Counted from the first letter of the stretch, positions 20,491-32,233 are shown. The stretch: DNA of 34,402 nt from an uncultured Opitutia bacterium (GCA_913041275.1 CAJWHF010000009.1:1-34402), one strand, 5' to 3'. Notes: generated by a model not told the origin, from the sequence alone. Translations and numbers: made by a program.

Positions 20491-21753
20491 ATGAATAAAT
20501 TAATCCGAATTATTTCCAGATTTGTTACATTTGGAGCACTTGCAATTTCCACTGCTTTCACCCACCTGCACTCAGAAGATACAGTAAAAGTTGGTATCTT
20601 GCACTCACTAAGTGGGACGATGGCCATATCTGAAACTTCACTTCGTGATGTTCTCCTATTTACTTTCGATGAAATCAATGCCAGCGGCGGTGTCCTCGGA
20701 AAGATGATTGAGCCTGTTGAAGCAGACGGAGCCTCCGACTGGCCGACATTTGCTGAAAAAGCAGAAGAACTCTTAGCAAAAGACGAAGCTTCAGCAGTGT
20801 TTGGATGTTGGACATCTGTTAGTCGTAAGTTCGTTCTTCCTGTCTTCGAAAAATATAACGGTTTACTCTTCTATCCCGTGCAATATGAGGGTGAAGAAGA
20901 GTCGCCAAATATATTCTACACAGCGGAGGCGGTTGGTCAGCAGGCAATTCCTGCGGTTGATTACTTGCTCGAAGAAGGGTATACAAAATTCTACCTAATA
21001 GGCACTGATTATGTCTATCCTCAGACTACTAATATTGTTCTTTTCGAATATCTCCTATCTAAGGGTATTCCAGTTGAAAATATCGGAGGCGGCATTCGTT
21101 ATGAAGGTGATGTCGCAGTATCTGCGGGTAATTACACACCATTTGGCCATACTGATTTCCAGCAGATAGTCGCTGAAATTAAGGACTTTGCAGCATCCGG
21201 TGGTGCATGCGTGGTAAACACCATCAATGGTGACGCTAATGTTCCATTCTTTAAAGAAATCGCCTCATCTGGTTTAACTTCTGATGATTGTCCAATTGTT
21301 TCGTTCTCTCTTTCCGAAGACGAATTCCGCGGATTGCCAACGAAGGATTTAGTTGGTCATCTCGGTTGTTGGACATATTTCATGTCTATTGATTCACCTG
21401 CTAACGATGCGTTTAAAGCTAACTTCCAAGAGTGGTTAGCAGATTCTGCGCCAGCAGCAGTGCAGAAGGAAGGGCGTGTTACTTGTAGCCCTATGGTACT
21501 CTCCTACAATGGAGTATACTTATGGAAGGCTGCTGTAGAAAAAGCTGGTACTTTTGAGACGGATGCGGTCATTGCAGCGCTCGAAAGTGGTATTTCTTTC
21601 GACGGTCCAGGCGGGAAAGTCACCACTCAAGAAAACCACCACTTAACCAAGAGTGTTTACATTGGAGAAACACTAGAAGACGGTCAATTTGATATTCTAG
21701 AGGTCATGCCTGATGTCTACGGCGAACCTTGGTTAAAGGGCACGTTTAAGTAA
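20491..21753 (+). CDS. urtA: Urea ABC transporter substrate-binding protein
   Basis: [71 protein letters not shown]; position ahead of urtB-E. Confidence 0.96.
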   Translation: MNKLIRIISRFVTFGALAISTAFTHLHSEDTVKVGILHSLSGTMAISETSLRDVLLFTFDEINASGGVLGKMIEPVEADGASDWPTFAEKAEELLAKDEASAVFGCWTSVSRKFVLPVFEKYNGLLFYPVQYEGEEESPNIFYTAEAVGQQAIPAVDYLLEEGYTKFYLIGTDYVYPQTTNIVLFEYLLSKGIPVENIGGGIRYEGDVAVSAGNYTPFGHTDFQQIVAEIKDFAASGGACVVNTINGDANVPFFKEIASSGLTSDDCPIVSFSLSEDEFRGLPTKDLVGHLGCWTYFMSIDSPANDAFKANFQEWLADSAPAAVQKEGRVTCSPMVLSYNGVYLWKAAVEKAGTFETDAVIAALESGISFDGPGGKVTTQENHHLTKSVYIGETLEDGQFDILEVMPDVYGEPWLKGTFK

Positions 21754-21801
21754 CATAGTTCAACTATAGAGCCTTTATTATATAAGCTTTAATTATCTCT
21801 C

Positions 21802-21837
21802 ATAGGGGCTTGTAGGATCATATCTACAAGCCCCTAT
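21802..21837 (+). terminator. Strong hairpin between urtA and urtB (partial terminator, attenuator or mRNA-stabilising element)
   Basis: Perfect 14-bp stem ATAGGGGCTTGTAG / CTACAAGCCCCTAT with 8-nt loop gatcatat, followed by TTATTAGG. Confidence 0.8.
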
Positions 21838-21858
21838 TTATTAGGTTTATACGTTTAA

Positions 21859-23556
21859 ATGATTGCCACATGTAATTTACAAGAAACGCAAGTGCACTTA
21901 TACACCCCATCTCGAAGTCTGTTATTAGATTACAAGCGTCGTATCTTTCGGTTAGTAGTCTCTTTACTTATAGTTTGTTCTGCTAGTGCGCGTGATGCTC
22001 GCAGTGTAATGGCAGATCTCATATTATCTGAGAAAGCCCAGCAGGGTGACCTCATCGAAGAATTAAGCACATTCGGTGACACGATAATTACTGAAATATA
22101 TGAGGCTTGGCGCACTGGGGAAATTTATTTGCTCGATCAAGAATCAAGCTCGCAGCTTCTCCAGTTTACGACTTCTCAGCAATGGGCACTTATAAAAAAT
22201 GGTGAGGTTATTAATTTAACTGAAGCCGAAGTAGAGAAAGCTAAAAAGATGCGCCCAGCCCGTGCTTTGCGTAAGCAAATGAAGCGTATTATTGATACTT
22301 TAGGGCTTAAAGCAGCGGACGCGTCTTTACGGATTGATTCAGCTATTAAGTTAGGCCGTAGTCAAAAGCTAGAGTTTATCCCCTCTCTTGAGGCGCGTTT
22401 GTTGATAGAACCTGCGAAAGAGGTCCAACTGGCGCTTAAAGAGGCTTTAGCAATTAGTCAGCTAGCTAATGGAAACGAAGCAGAGGTCATGGATGCAGTC
22501 AGGTCACTTGCGGATTTAAAATCAGTCGCCTCCAGGGCTTTTTTGCAAACTGTGCTTGCGCAAGAGATTGAGAATGAGCGCGGCGACGAGCCGCTCGCTG
22601 AGGCATGCCAGCAAGCACTTTCCAAAATTGAAACACATATAAAGCAACAAGAATTTTTCGGTAGTTTTTTTCGCGGGATTAGTACGGGATCAGTTCTTCT
22701 TATAGTATCCTTTGGGCTAGCTATAACCTTTGGTTTGATGGGTGTAATCAATATGGCGCATGGCGAATTTGTAGCAATCGGAGGATATGTGACGTTTTTA
22801 GTGCAGAACCTCTTCATTCAGGTTTGGGGGCTAAGCAGCTCTGCCTTTGGGTGGTATTTCATCGTGGCTCTACCAACAAGTTTCATCGTGGCTGCTGCGA
22901 TGGGCTTTCTAATGGAAAAATCCATTATACGTTTCTTATACCGTCGCCCTCTAGAGTCGTTACTTTGCACTTGGGGGATTTCAATGATTATGCAGCAGAG
23001 CTTTAGGCTCATATTTGGCGCTGCTAATGTTCAGGTAAATAATCCTACATGGCTAATGGGTAATTTGAGTTTCGGAGGCTTTCAAATGAGTTACACACGC
23101 TTATTAATTATTTTGATTGCTTTGATCGTTGTTGCGCTGACTTGGTTATTATTGAGGCAGACGAATTTAGGTCTACATATTCGTGCGGTAATGCAAAATC
23201 GCGATATGGCTAGTAGCCTTGGAGTACCTGTAGCTCGGGTCAATACAATGACTTTTGCACTAGGTTGCGGACTAGCAGCACTAGGAGGAGCTGTACTGTC
23301 GCAGATTGGAAATGTAGGGCCGTCGATGGGGCAAGCTTACATCGTAGATAGCTTCATGGTTGTTGTGACTGGTAGCGTCGGCAATTTACTTGGCGCTGGA
23401 TTGTCTGCTATGGGCATCGGTTTAGTAGACCAACTTTTACAACCTTCATTAGGGCCTGTCTTAGGTAAGATCACTGTCTTTATCGTAATTATTCTTTTCT
23501 TGCAGTGGCGTCCTGGAGGACTTTTCCCTGCTCGTTCCCGTAGCCTCGAAGACTAA
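21859..23556 (+). CDS. urtB: Urea ABC transporter permease UrtB with N-terminal extracytoplasmic region
   Basis: [72 protein letters not shown]; about 240-residue N-terminal helical region. Confidence 0.95.
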   Translation: MIATCNLQETQVHLYTPSRSLLLDYKRRIFRLVVSLLIVCSASARDARSVMADLILSEKAQQGDLIEELSTFGDTIITEIYEAWRTGEIYLLDQESSSQLLQFTTSQQWALIKNGEVINLTEAEVEKAKKMRPARALRKQMKRIIDTLGLKAADASLRIDSAIKLGRSQKLEFIPSLEARLLIEPAKEVQLALKEALAISQLANGNEAEVMDAVRSLADLKSVASRAFLQTVLAQEIENERGDEPLAEACQQALSKIETHIKQQEFFGSFFRGISTGSVLLIVSFGLAITFGLMGVINMAHGEFVAIGGYVTFLVQNLFIQVWGLSSSAFGWYFIVALPTSFIVAAAMGFLMEKSIIRFLYRRPLESLLCTWGISMIMQQSFRLIFGAANVQVNNPTWLMGNLSFGGFQMSYTRLLIILIALIVVALTWLLLRQTNLGLHIRAVMQNRDMASSLGVPVARVNTMTFALGCGLAALGGAVLSQIGNVGPSMGQAYIVDSFMVVVTGSVGNLLGAGLSAMGIGLVDQLLQPSLGPVLGKITVFIVIILFLQWRPGGLFPARSRSLED

Positions 23557-23576
23557 ACCTTTTTATTATATAATTT

Positions 23577-24686
23577 ATGGCTCTTTCTACAGGTATGAAA
23601 AAGGAAATGGGAACACTGTGCGCGGTGATGGGCTTGTTAATGTTGATCCCACTTTTAAACGCAATAGGACCAATATCTGGCCCTTTTTCTGTCAGCTCGT
23701 TTGAGGTTTCATTGTGGGGAAAATATTTAACCTATGCCGTATTGGCGATGAGCCTTAATTTGTTATGGGGATACACAGGGTTACTGTGCCTTTGCCAAAG
23801 TTTATTCTTTGCATTAGGAGGCTATGCGATGGGGATGTATCTGATGCTCATGATAGGAGAGCGAGGTGCTTATAAGAGCGTGCTTCCTGACTTTATGGTT
23901 TTCTTAGGGTATCAGAAATTGCCCCTACACTGGGAGCCATTCTATAATTTTTGGTTTACTTTGGGGGCGATCCTCTGGGTTCCTGGCTTAATTGCATTTG
24001 CTTTTGGGTTCCTTGCCTTTCGTTCACGTATAAAGGGAGTGTATTTTTCGATCCTTACTCAGGCGCTGACCTACGCCGCATGTTTAATGTTCTTCCGCAA
24101 TGATTTTACCTTTGGTGGTAATAATGGATTTACAGACTTTAAGGATATCCTCGGGTTTAATATCAATTCGGACGGATCTATAAGAGGGCTTTTTATTGCA
24201 AGTGCCTTTCTTGTTTTAATCACCTATCTAGTCACCTCTGGTTTACTAGCTACAAAGTTTGGTAAAGTTCAGCAGGCGATACGTGATTCTGAAAATCGTG
24301 TGCTCTATTCTGGCTATTCAACCACTAGTTTCAAACTGACGATCTTTGTTATTTCTGCTATGATAGCAGGTGCAGCAGGTGCATTGTATGTCCCTCAAGT
24401 CGGCGGTATAAATCCCAGTGTTATGGAAGCAGCCAAGTCGCTTGAGGTTGTCGTTTGGGTTGCTGTCGGGGGGCGCGGCACTAAGTGGGGACCTGTTATT
24501 GGGGCAGTGCTGGTTAATTTCATAAAGAGTTACACTACACATGCATTCCCAGATTACTGGCTAATTATTATGGGCGGTATGTTTGTCATGGTTGTCCTTT
24601 TTATGCCCTACGGAATCGTAGGTGTTTATCAGCAAGTAAAGTCTTACCTCGCTCGTAATCGATCATTTGAAACAACAACTGTTTAA
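23577..24686 (+). CDS. urtC: Urea ABC transporter permease UrtC
   Basis: [78 protein letters not shown]. Confidence 0.95.
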   Translation: MALSTGMKKEMGTLCAVMGLLMLIPLLNAIGPISGPFSVSSFEVSLWGKYLTYAVLAMSLNLLWGYTGLLCLCQSLFFALGGYAMGMYLMLMIGERGAYKSVLPDFMVFLGYQKLPLHWEPFYNFWFTLGAILWVPGLIAFAFGFLAFRSRIKGVYFSILTQALTYAACLMFFRNDFTFGGNNGFTDFKDILGFNINSDGSIRGLFIASAFLVLITYLVTSGLLATKFGKVQQAIRDSENRVLYSGYSTTSFKLTIFVISAMIAGAAGALYVPQVGGINPSVMEAAKSLEVVVWVAVGGRGTKWGPVIGAVLVNFIKSYTTHAFPDYWLIIMGGMFVMVVLFMPYGIVGVYQQVKSYLARNRSFETTTV

Positions 24687-24689
24687 GTA

Positions 24690-25496
24690 ATGCTAGCCTA
24701 TCACACATCTTTGTATCGCGACACGCCCCTGATATTATCGGTTACTGGAGTGACCAAGGCCTTTGACGGATTTAAGGCAATTGATGATTTAAACTTTTAT
24801 TTAGAACAAGGTGAACTACGTACAATCATTGGTCCGAATGGAGCAGGTAAAAGTACTTTTCTAGATATCATTACTGGTCGTACGCGCCCAGATTCCGGCA
24901 CTGTTGTCATGCATGAACAAGATGGCCATGATCTAAACTTATCTAAGATGCGTGAATTTGAAATTAATAGATTAGGTATTGGCCGTAAGTTTCAGACTCC
25001 GTCTATTTATAAGTCTCATACTGTATACGATAATTTAGTTTTATCGCTCAATAAGGAGCGTGGAGTTTTTGCTACACTATTTTATCGTGAATCGAAGCAA
25101 GACCGTGAACGCATCATGGAAGTATTGAAAAACGTGGGACTGGAGAAGCGCGTTAATGATTTGGCCGGTTTACTCTCGCATGGACAAAAACAGTGGCTCG
25201 AAATTGGCATGTTACTAGCCCAGGATCCACGCTTATTGCTAATAGATGAACCTGCTGCTGGGATGAGTGATGAGGAAACCGAGCGTACCGGAGAGCTTCT
25301 CCTAAGCCTTGAGAAAAAGCACAGCCTAATTGTGATCGAGCATGACATGGAGTTCGTCAGGCAGATCGCTCGTAAAGTTACCGTGCTGCACCAGGGCTAC
25401 GTACTAAAAGAAGGCAGTTTTGAGGCGGTCAAATCCAATCCTGAAGTCATCGAGGTCTATCTCGGTCGCAAAGGAAAGAAATCCCAGCAGAACTAA
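24690..25496 (+). CDS. urtD: Urea ABC transporter ATP-binding protein UrtD
   Basis: Walker A GPNGAGKS; GIGRKFQTPSIYKSHTVYDNL; LSHGQKQWLEIGMLLAQDPRLLLIDEP. Confidence 0.95.
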   Translation: MLAYHTSLYRDTPLILSVTGVTKAFDGFKAIDDLNFYLEQGELRTIIGPNGAGKSTFLDIITGRTRPDSGTVVMHEQDGHDLNLSKMREFEINRLGIGRKFQTPSIYKSHTVYDNLVLSLNKERGVFATLFYRESKQDRERIMEVLKNVGLEKRVNDLAGLLSHGQKQWLEIGMLLAQDPRLLLIDEPAAGMSDEETERTGELLLSLEKKHSLIVIEHDMEFVRQIARKVTVLHQGYVLKEGSFEAVKSNPEVIEVYLGRKGKKSQQN

Positions 25497-25506
25497 CGAT
25501 TGAATC

Positions 25507-26238
25507 ATGATTTTGGAAAAAGAGGTTACTAAAAGCGAAGCTTTGCTTAATATAAAAGGTCTTAAATCAAGTTATGATGAGTCGCTAATTCTTCGTGGCA
25601 TTGACATGGAAGTGCCAAAAGATACGGTTGTCGCATTGTTAGGTCGTAATGGAGTGGGAAAGACGTCTCTGCTAAAAAGCATTATGGGACTTATGCCCAA
25701 AACAGAAGGAGTCATTACCTTTGAGGGAGAATTGATTATTGATCGTCGTGCCGACTATCGCGCGCGTTTGGGCCTAGGTTATGTGCCGCAAGGGCGTGAT
25801 ATTTTTCCTAATCTGACAGTTAAGGAAAATCTTGAGGTTAGTCTAAGCATTGCTGGTAAGCCCGGGGAAGAGCGCTTAGAGGAAGTATATGAACTTTTCC
25901 CGGTAATTAAGGAGATGCTAAATCGCAAGGGCGGCGTACTCTCAGGTGGTCAGCAGCAGCAATTAGCCATCGGCCGTGCCCTTTTAAGTAATCCCAAATT
26001 ACTTATCTTAGATGAGCCCACAGAAGGAATTCAGCCTTCAATTATTGACCAGATTGAAGATGCTATTCACTTACTTAAGGGGCAGGGCGGTTTAAGCATT
26101 ATTTTAGTGGAGCAATATTTAGATTTTGCTAAGGCTGCTTGTGATGATTTTTATATCCTTGATCGTGGTAGTGTGGTTCAGACAGGCAAATCGGAAGAAC
26201 TGACTACGGAAGTAATTACGCAACATCTCACTGTTTAA
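25507..26238 (+). CDS. urtE: Urea ABC transporter ATP-binding protein UrtE
   Basis: Walker A GRNGVGKT; LGYVPQGRDIFPNLTVKENL; LSGGQQQQLAIGRALLSNPKLLILDEPTEGIQPSII. Confidence 0.95.
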   Translation: MILEKEVTKSEALLNIKGLKSSYDESLILRGIDMEVPKDTVVALLGRNGVGKTSLLKSIMGLMPKTEGVITFEGELIIDRRADYRARLGLGYVPQGRDIFPNLTVKENLEVSLSIAGKPGEERLEEVYELFPVIKEMLNRKGGVLSGGQQQQLAIGRALLSNPKLLILDEPTEGIQPSIIDQIEDAIHLLKGQGGLSIILVEQYLDFAKAACDDFYILDRGSVVQTGKSEELTTEVITQHLTV

Positions 26239-26244
26239 ATACAT

Positions 26245-26547
26245 ATGCACCTAACTCCTAGAGAACAAGATAAGCTCATGATAGTTGTGGCGGCAGACCT
26301 CGCACGCCGCCGTCAGTCACGCGGGTTAAAGTTAAACTATCCAGAGGCGATCGCTGTGATAACCTATGAGATCTTAGAGGGTATTCGTGACGGAAATACA
26401 GTAGCCGATTTAATGAGCGCAGGCACCACAATTTTAAAACGCGACGATGTAATGGAGGGGGTTCCAGAGATGATTCATGAGGTGCAAGTAGAGGGAACCT
26501 TTCCTGACGGAACTAAACTTGTAACTGTCCACAATCCAATTCGATGA
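26245..26547 (+). CDS. ureA: Urease subunit gamma
   Basis: [73 protein letters not shown]. Confidence 0.98.
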   Translation: MHLTPREQDKLMIVVAADLARRRQSRGLKLNYPEAIAVITYEILEGIRDGNTVADLMSAGTTILKRDDVMEGVPEMIHEVQVEGTFPDGTKLVTVHNPIR

Positions 26548-26858
26548 TCCCGGGCGAATACAGATACTCTGATCCAAATGCCATGTTATCTGGCAATGAA
26601 GGACTTCCAAAAATAGTGATCCAGGTTGCGAATACTGGTGATCGTCCAGTTCAAATAGGCAGTCACTTTCACTTTTACGAGGTTAATGATGCCCTTTCTT
26701 TTGATAGAGTTTTAGCTAAAGGCTTCCGGCTGAATATTGCAGCTGGAACTGCTGTGCGTTTTGAGCCTGGAGATATTCGTGAAGTCGAGCTTGTGTCTTT
26801 GGCTGGTGAGCGCCGTGTATATGGCCTTAACAATAAGATAGACGGAGCTCTTAGTTAA
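26544..26858 (+). CDS. ureB: Urease subunit beta (4-bp ATGA overlap with ureA)
   Basis: [57 protein letters not shown]. Confidence 0.98.
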   Translation: MIPGEYRYSDPNAMLSGNEGLPKIVIQVANTGDRPVQIGSHFHFYEVNDALSFDRVLAKGFRLNIAAGTAVRFEPGDIREVELVSLAGERRVYGLNNKIDGALS

Positions 26859-26882
26859 CCAAATCTTTTATTTTTACATATT

Positions 26883-28616
26883 ATGAGCCTTAAGTTTACT
26901 AAACGACAATACGCAGAAATGTATGGTCCGACTGTAGGGGATCAGATTCGTTTGGCGGACACGGAACTTTTCATTGAAGTTGAGAGAGACCTTATTGCTG
27001 AGGCAGGGGGCTACGGGAATGAAGTTAAGTTTGGCGGCGGAAAGGTTATTCGCGATGGTATGGGTCAGTCGCCTTTAGCCCTCGACGCGGATTGCTTAGA
27101 TCTTGTTCTAACCAATGCAACAATTATCGACCCGGTCTTGGGTGTAATTAAGGCGGATATAGGGGTTAAAGAAGGACGTATTGCTGGTGTTGGTCATGCG
27201 GGAAATCCGTTAATTCAATCAGGTATTAGTAAAGATATGGTGATAGGTGCTGGTACGGAAGTCATTGCAGCAGAGGGACATATTGTTATGGCTGGCGGGT
27301 TTGATTCACATATACATTTTATTTGCCCACAACAAATAAACGAAGCGCTTACCAGCGGTATTACTACAATGACTGGTGGCGGAACTGGCCCTGCAACTGG
27401 TACGAATGCAACGACCTGTACCCCCGGGGCATGGAATATTCATAAAATGCTGGAGGCTGCTGAAGCCTTTCCGATGAACTTAGGGTTTATGGGGAAGGGC
27501 AATTCGTCGAACCTAGACTCACTACGTGAGCAAGTTGACGCGGGCGCAATGGGTTTAAAATTACACGAAGATTGGGGTACGACACCGAGCGCAATTGATC
27601 ATTGCCTGACTGTTGCTGATGAAATGGATGTGCAGGTGGCTATCCATACCGACACTCTCAACGAGTCTGGTTTTGTAGAAACTACAATCGATGCCTTCAA
27701 GGATCGCGTGATACATACTTTCCACTCCGAAGGCGCGGGTGGGGGGCACGCGCCAGATATACTAAAAGTTTGTGGTTTATCTAATGTTCTTCCCTCCTCT
27801 ACGAATCCAACGCGCCCGTACACTGTGAATACAATCGATGAGCACTTAGACATGCTTATGGTCTGTCATCACCTAGATTCTAAAATACCCGAAGATGTTG
27901 CATTTGCTGAGTCACGCATTCGCCCTCAGACGATCGCAGCAGAAGATATTTTGCATGATCGCGGAGCTATTTCGATTATGTCGAGTGATAGCCAGGCAAT
28001 GGGCCGTGTAGGTGAGGTCATAATTCGTACTTGGCAGACAGCAGATAAGATGAAGAAGCAGTTTGGTAAATTAGAGTCTGATACACACCAAGCTGCAGAT
28101 AATTTTCGTGTTCTACGCTACGCGGCAAAATATACAATTAATCCAGCTATTGCTTGTGGATGTGCGGCCGAAGTTGGAAGCCTTGAAGTAGGAAAGTTAG
28201 CCGATATTGTTTTATTCAAGCCAGCTATGTTTGGAGTGAAACCCGAGTTAGTGCTAAAGGGAGGGCTCATTGCGATGGCCAATATGGGTGATCCGAATGC
28301 ATCGATCCCTACCCCGCAGCCAATGTATTATCGCCCTCAATTTGCATCCTTTGGTAGGGCGCTCTCTAAGACATCAATCAGCTTCGTTAGTGCTTCAGCA
28401 CTTAATAATGGTATATCTAGAGTGCTTGGTTTGGAGAAAATCATTTGTGCTGTCTCGAACACTCGAAATATTTCTAAGCACGACATGTTGTTTAACAACT
28501 ATCTTCCTGATATTAAGATCGATCCAGAGACTTATACTGTGACCGCTGATGGAGAAGTTCTTACTTGCGAGCCTGCTGAAGTACTACCGATGTCACAGCG
28601 TTATTTTCTATTTTGA
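26883..28616 (+). CDS. ureC: Urease subunit alpha
   Basis: [25 protein letters not shown] (carbamylated Lys), [39 protein letters not shown]. Confidence 0.99.
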   Translation: MSLKFTKRQYAEMYGPTVGDQIRLADTELFIEVERDLIAEAGGYGNEVKFGGGKVIRDGMGQSPLALDADCLDLVLTNATIIDPVLGVIKADIGVKEGRIAGVGHAGNPLIQSGISKDMVIGAGTEVIAAEGHIVMAGGFDSHIHFICPQQINEALTSGITTMTGGGTGPATGTNATTCTPGAWNIHKMLEAAEAFPMNLGFMGKGNSSNLDSLREQVDAGAMGLKLHEDWGTTPSAIDHCLTVADEMDVQVAIHTDTLNESGFVETTIDAFKDRVIHTFHSEGAGGGHAPDILKVCGLSNVLPSSTNPTRPYTVNTIDEHLDMLMVCHHLDSKIPEDVAFAESRIRPQTIAAEDILHDRGAISIMSSDSQAMGRVGEVIIRTWQTADKMKKQFGKLESDTHQAADNFRVLRYAAKYTINPAIACGCAAEVGSLEVGKLADIVLFKPAMFGVKPELVLKGGLIAMANMGDPNASIPTPQPMYYRPQFASFGRALSKTSISFVSASALNNGISRVLGLEKIICAVSNTRNISKHDMLFNNYLPDIKIDPETYTVTADGEVLTCEPAEVLPMSQRYFLF

Positions 28617-28622
28617 CACATT

Positions 28623-29072
28623 ATGCACCTAATTACACAAATCCTTCCTAGTACGAAAGGATGCCGATCCGTTGTTCTTATCGTTGTGGACCGTCATAAG
28701 TTAGCCCGCCGTCGCTGGCGCGGCATTGCGGCCGATGGTACGGAGTTTGGAATTGATGTCGCTGAAGCGATTAGGCACGGAGACTGTGTTTATCAGACAG
28801 AAAGCACTCACTACATTGTCGAGCAGGAGCCCGAAGAGTGCCTGCTAATATTATTAAGTGAAGTATGCAATGCCGCATGGATTGGATGGATGATTGGAAA
28901 CCTTCACTTCAAGGCCTCTTTTTCTGAAGAAGGTCTACTTGTGCAAGATGATCTTGCAGTCATCCAAATGTTAGATAGAGAGCAAATCGCATATAAGCAG
29001 GTAACACGAGTCTTTCAGCCTGCTAAACAAGGTGGGCACTCACATAATCATACACACAGTCAATCCCATTAG
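28623..29072 (+). CDS. ureE: Urease accessory protein UreE (nickel metallochaperone) with His-rich C-terminus
   Basis: Position; WIGWMIGNLHFKASF; C-terminal GGHSHNHTHSQSH. Confidence 0.92.
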   Translation: MHLITQILPSTKGCRSVVLIVVDRHKLARRRWRGIAADGTEFGIDVAEAIRHGDCVYQTESTHYIVEQEPEECLLILLSEVCNAAWIGWMIGNLHFKASFSEEGLLVQDDLAVIQMLDREQIAYKQVTRVFQPAKQGGHSHNHTHSQSH

Positions 29073-29075
29073 CTT

Positions 29076-29783
29076 ATGAGTGAATCGGAACAATCCGTTA
29101 AATGGGTTTCAGCCTTATTGCAAGTTTCGGATCCTTTATTTCCAACGGGTGCTTATGCTCATTCAATGGGTTTGGAGCAATGGGCACTGACTAGTGGGTA
29201 TCAATCTGTGGAAGACTTGAAGATATTTTTCCGTGACCATTTGGGTGGTTCATTAGCTAGGTTAGAGCTTCCCTACTTACGTTTTGCTATGGAGTCTATC
29301 AGAGTTAAAGACTGGGAAAATGTATGGGATCTTGATGAAGAGATCGATGCTTGGAAGTGGTCTGCTGAGATACGCGAGGCAAGTATTTCGCAAGGACGCG
29401 GGCGACTTCGATTATTGAAAAAGATGTGGCCTGATTCAGAAATTGTGCAGCAATATTTAGCGGCATTTAAGTCGGGTAAGGCTCGTGGCCATCACCTAGT
29501 TATTTGTGCTTTGCAGTTCGAACTTCTTAATGTGCCCAGAGAAGCTGGTTTTATAACTTACGGCTATCAGAGCATTGCTAACTTTGTCTCAGCATCGATT
29601 AAACTCTTAAGGATTAGTCCAGAGGCTGCACAGATGGCCTTACACCAAGGATTAGAATGGCTACCCGAATGGGTAGAGAGATCCAAAAATGTTGATCGCG
29701 AATCAGCGGGCTGGTTCGCGCCCGCATTCGATATTGAGTCTGCTCGCCACGCTACAACCTTTTCTCGACTTTTTATTTCATAA
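29076..29783 (+). CDS. ureF: Urease accessory protein UreF
   Basis: [23 protein letters not shown]; between ureE and ureG. Confidence 0.95.
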   Translation: MSESEQSVKWVSALLQVSDPLFPTGAYAHSMGLEQWALTSGYQSVEDLKIFFRDHLGGSLARLELPYLRFAMESIRVKDWENVWDLDEEIDAWKWSAEIREASISQGRGRLRLLKKMWPDSEIVQQYLAAFKSGKARGHHLVICALQFELLNVPREAGFITYGYQSIANFVSASIKLLRISPEAAQMALHQGLEWLPEWVERSKNVDRESAGWFAPAFDIESARHATTFSRLFIS

Positions 29784-29790
29784 AATAGAC

Positions 29791-30420
29791 ATGACAGACA
29801 CACATACAACTCGCCCAGTTAGAATCGGCATCGGGGGACCAGTTGGCTCTGGTAAAACGATGCTACTACTCCGTCTTATTGAGAAGCTAAACCAACGATA
29901 CAAGCTAGTCGCTATCACCAATGATATTTATACTAAGGAGGATGAACAGTTTCTCGTAAAAAATAGTCCGCTCGTGGCAAGCCGTATTCTGGGAGTTGAA
30001 ACAGGTGGGTGTCCGCATACCGCAATACGTGATGATACCAGTATGAATGAAATTGCTGTCGAGAATTTACTTACATCTCACCCAGATACGCAAGTAGTGC
30101 TGATGGAGAGTGGAGGAGATAATCTTTCAGCAACTTTTTCGCCTGATTTAGTCGATGCTTTTATCTATGTGATAGATGTAGCCGAGGGAGACAAGATACC
30201 CCGCAAGGGAGGCCCTGCAATACGGTTTTCCGATCTTATGATTATAAACAAGACTGAACTAGCTCCTTATGTCGGCGCTGATCTGGATGTCATGGCGCGT
30301 GACTCGAAGATACAACGTGAAGAACGCCCATTTATTTTTTGTGATCTTAAGAGTTACAAAGGGTTGGACGAAGTATTGGAGTGGCTTGAGGTAGAGTGCT
30401 TCTTTGGATTGTCTAAGTAA
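29791..30420 (+). CDS. ureG: Urease accessory GTPase UreG
   Basis: In-frame ATG at 29791; [64 protein letters not shown]-track start at 29689 would overlap ureF by about 95 bp. Confidence 0.97.
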   Translation: MTDTHTTRPVRIGIGGPVGSGKTMLLLRLIEKLNQRYKLVAITNDIYTKEDEQFLVKNSPLVASRILGVETGGCPHTAIRDDTSMNEIAVENLLTSHPDTQVVLMESGGDNLSATFSPDLVDAFIYVIDVAEGDKIPRKGGPAIRFSDLMIINKTELAPYVGADLDVMARDSKIQREERPFIFCDLKSYKGLDEVLEWLEVECFFGLSK

Positions 30421-31280
30421 TGCCTTCCTTGTCCTTAGATTTAGATGTGCCCCGCCTGGGAGTTACAGGAGGAGCTCGTTTGAGATACGAATATTGTGCC
30501 GGTAGAGGAACTCAGCTTTCAGAACAGTGGGTTAAGCCACCTCTTCATTTATCCAAAGCCTACCATGAAGATGATTGGGCGATCAGCCTACTGACTAGTC
30601 CGACTGCGGGATTACTAGATGGTGATTTATTAGAAGTGAATGCAACTATTGAAGCAGGGGCACGAGCGGCTTTAATTAGTCCAGCAGCTTGCCGTGTTCA
30701 TACTATGGAAAGTGGTTTTGCTAGGGTAAAACAGAACTATATAATTGGTGCTGGATCTGTGCTCGATGTTTGGCCTGCTCCTTTAATATTGCAAAAGAAT
30801 TCTTCTGTTTGGCAAACAACTCAGGTTGATATGTCCTGCGATTCTACACTTTTACTCTGTGAGATTTTCACACCTGGGCGCGCTGCTTTTGGGGAGGCAT
30901 TTGAGTTCTCTGAGTGGCGATCTAATTTACGCATACGAACAGAGGGAGAACTAATAGCCTATGAGAATTTTAATTGCCGACCTAAAATTAGTGAAGCGTT
31001 AGATTGGCAAAGTAGTTACCCCTGCGCTAGCTACGCTAGCTTGTATTTCATGAGCCCTGAACCACTTGGCGGGCTCATACAAAGCATTCACGATATTGAT
31101 ATATTAAATACATCAATAGGAGCTAGTTCGCTACGCTCTGGCGGGCTCGGAATAAAAGTTCTAGCAGCAGACGGTATTTGTCTACGCAAGGCTATTTATT
31201 TGGTGCGGAATATGCTTATTACACATTCTAAGATTGAGTTTCCAAAGGCACTCCAAAGAGCTCAAACATTCTTTAACTAA
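30420..31280 (+). CDS. ureD: Urease accessory protein UreD/UreH
   Basis: TAATG overlap with ureG; LTSPTAGLLDGDLLEVNATIEAGARAALISPAACRVHTM; FTPGRAAFGEAFEFSEWRSNLRI. Confidence 0.93.
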   Translation: MPSLSLDLDVPRLGVTGGARLRYEYCAGRGTQLSEQWVKPPLHLSKAYHEDDWAISLLTSPTAGLLDGDLLEVNATIEAGARAALISPAACRVHTMESGFARVKQNYIIGAGSVLDVWPAPLILQKNSSVWQTTQVDMSCDSTLLLCEIFTPGRAAFGEAFEFSEWRSNLRIRTEGELIAYENFNCRPKISEALDWQSSYPCASYASLYFMSPEPLGGLIQSIHDIDILNTSIGASSLRSGGLGIKVLAADGICLRKAIYLVRNMLITHSKIEFPKALQRAQTFFN

Positions 31281-31304
31281 TAAAAGACTAGACGAATAAA
31301 CACC

Positions 31305-32060
31305 ATGCACTTAACCGAAGGAAGTTTGTCCACTGTAAATATTATTGCGACCTCTGGCTTAGGTCTTTGTGCCTTCGGAATCGCCTGTTGGGGAAGTCGG
31401 AAGGAAATATCCCGACAAAAGCTAGGCTTCTGGTCGGTGATGACCGGTTTAGTTTTACTCGCCCAGATGGTTAATTTCTCAACAGGATTAGGATTTTCCG
31501 GCCATTTTTTAGGTGTGGCCTTATTGACAACTATCTTTGGTCTGTGGTCCGCTATGCTTTCAGTCGGCCTCATACTTATAGTGCAGGCATTATTTCTTGG
31601 GGATGGCTCAATCAGCACTCTAGGAGTTAACTTTATTAATATGGGAGTTATGGCAGCAGGTGCGGCATATTTCGTATTTCATGTCATGCAAGGGCGGCGC
31701 CGAATGTTAAGAGATGCTGGGCAACTATTTGCCATGGCATTGGCCTCTTATGTATCTATACTCGTAGCAGCTCTCTCCCTAGGATTAACCTTAGGGTACG
31801 CACTTGGTAGTTTAATGTTTTCATATGCGCTAATTGCATTTTTCGAAGTCTTTATCTCCGTGGCAATTTTTTATGCATGTGCCCGATACAAATCCCAAAG
31901 AAAGTCAGATCTTACAAAACGATCTTTGGCCTTACCACCTTTGATCTTTGGAGTTATTGCGGTATTACTCATTTCTTTTAGTTCCCCGCTTCCAGATGCA
32001 TTAGGGAGAGCTATAGAAATGTACACTATTGGGGCTTTTGACTTACCTGTGAAACTTTGA
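31305..32060 (+). CDS. CbiM/NikM-like nickel/cobalt ECF transporter substrate-capture membrane protein, possibly with C-terminal PDGLE/NikN-like segment
   Basis: N-terminus MHLTEG, GLGFSGHFLGVALLTTIFGLWSAMLSVGLILIVQALFLGDGSISTLGVNFINMGVMAAG is CbiM-like; C-terminal LLISFSSPLPDALGRAIEMYTIG resembles a PDGLE domain; immediately after ureD. Confidence 0.8.
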   Translation: MHLTEGSLSTVNIIATSGLGLCAFGIACWGSRKEISRQKLGFWSVMTGLVLLAQMVNFSTGLGFSGHFLGVALLTTIFGLWSAMLSVGLILIVQALFLGDGSISTLGVNFINMGVMAAGAAYFVFHVMQGRRRMLRDAGQLFAMALASYVSILVAALSLGLTLGYALGSLMFSYALIAFFEVFISVAIFYACARYKSQRKSDLTKRSLALPPLIFGVIAVLLISFSSPLPDALGRAIEMYTIGAFDLPVKL

Positions 32061-32233
32061 GTGGAGAGATGCAACTATTCCACCGGTCTAAGATAAGATT
32101 CATTGAGTATGCCTGTATTTCTTGGTGTTACGACGGGAATAGGTTAAAATTACAAAGTATTTGTGCGGCTACACAAAGAGCTGGCTAAGGATAGCGGTAA
32201 CTAGGATAACCAGTGGTGAAAGAAATTACTGGC

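Noticed and set aside
22458-22817. 119-aa minus-strand ORF
   Set aside because: Lies fully opposite urtB; no support.
29689-29790. 5' extension of ureG
   Set aside because: Overlaps ureF; UreG homology begins at the ATG at 29791.
31024-31042. GCTAGC TAC GCTAGC inverted repeat
   Set aside because: Within the ureD coding sequence; likely a coding coincidence.
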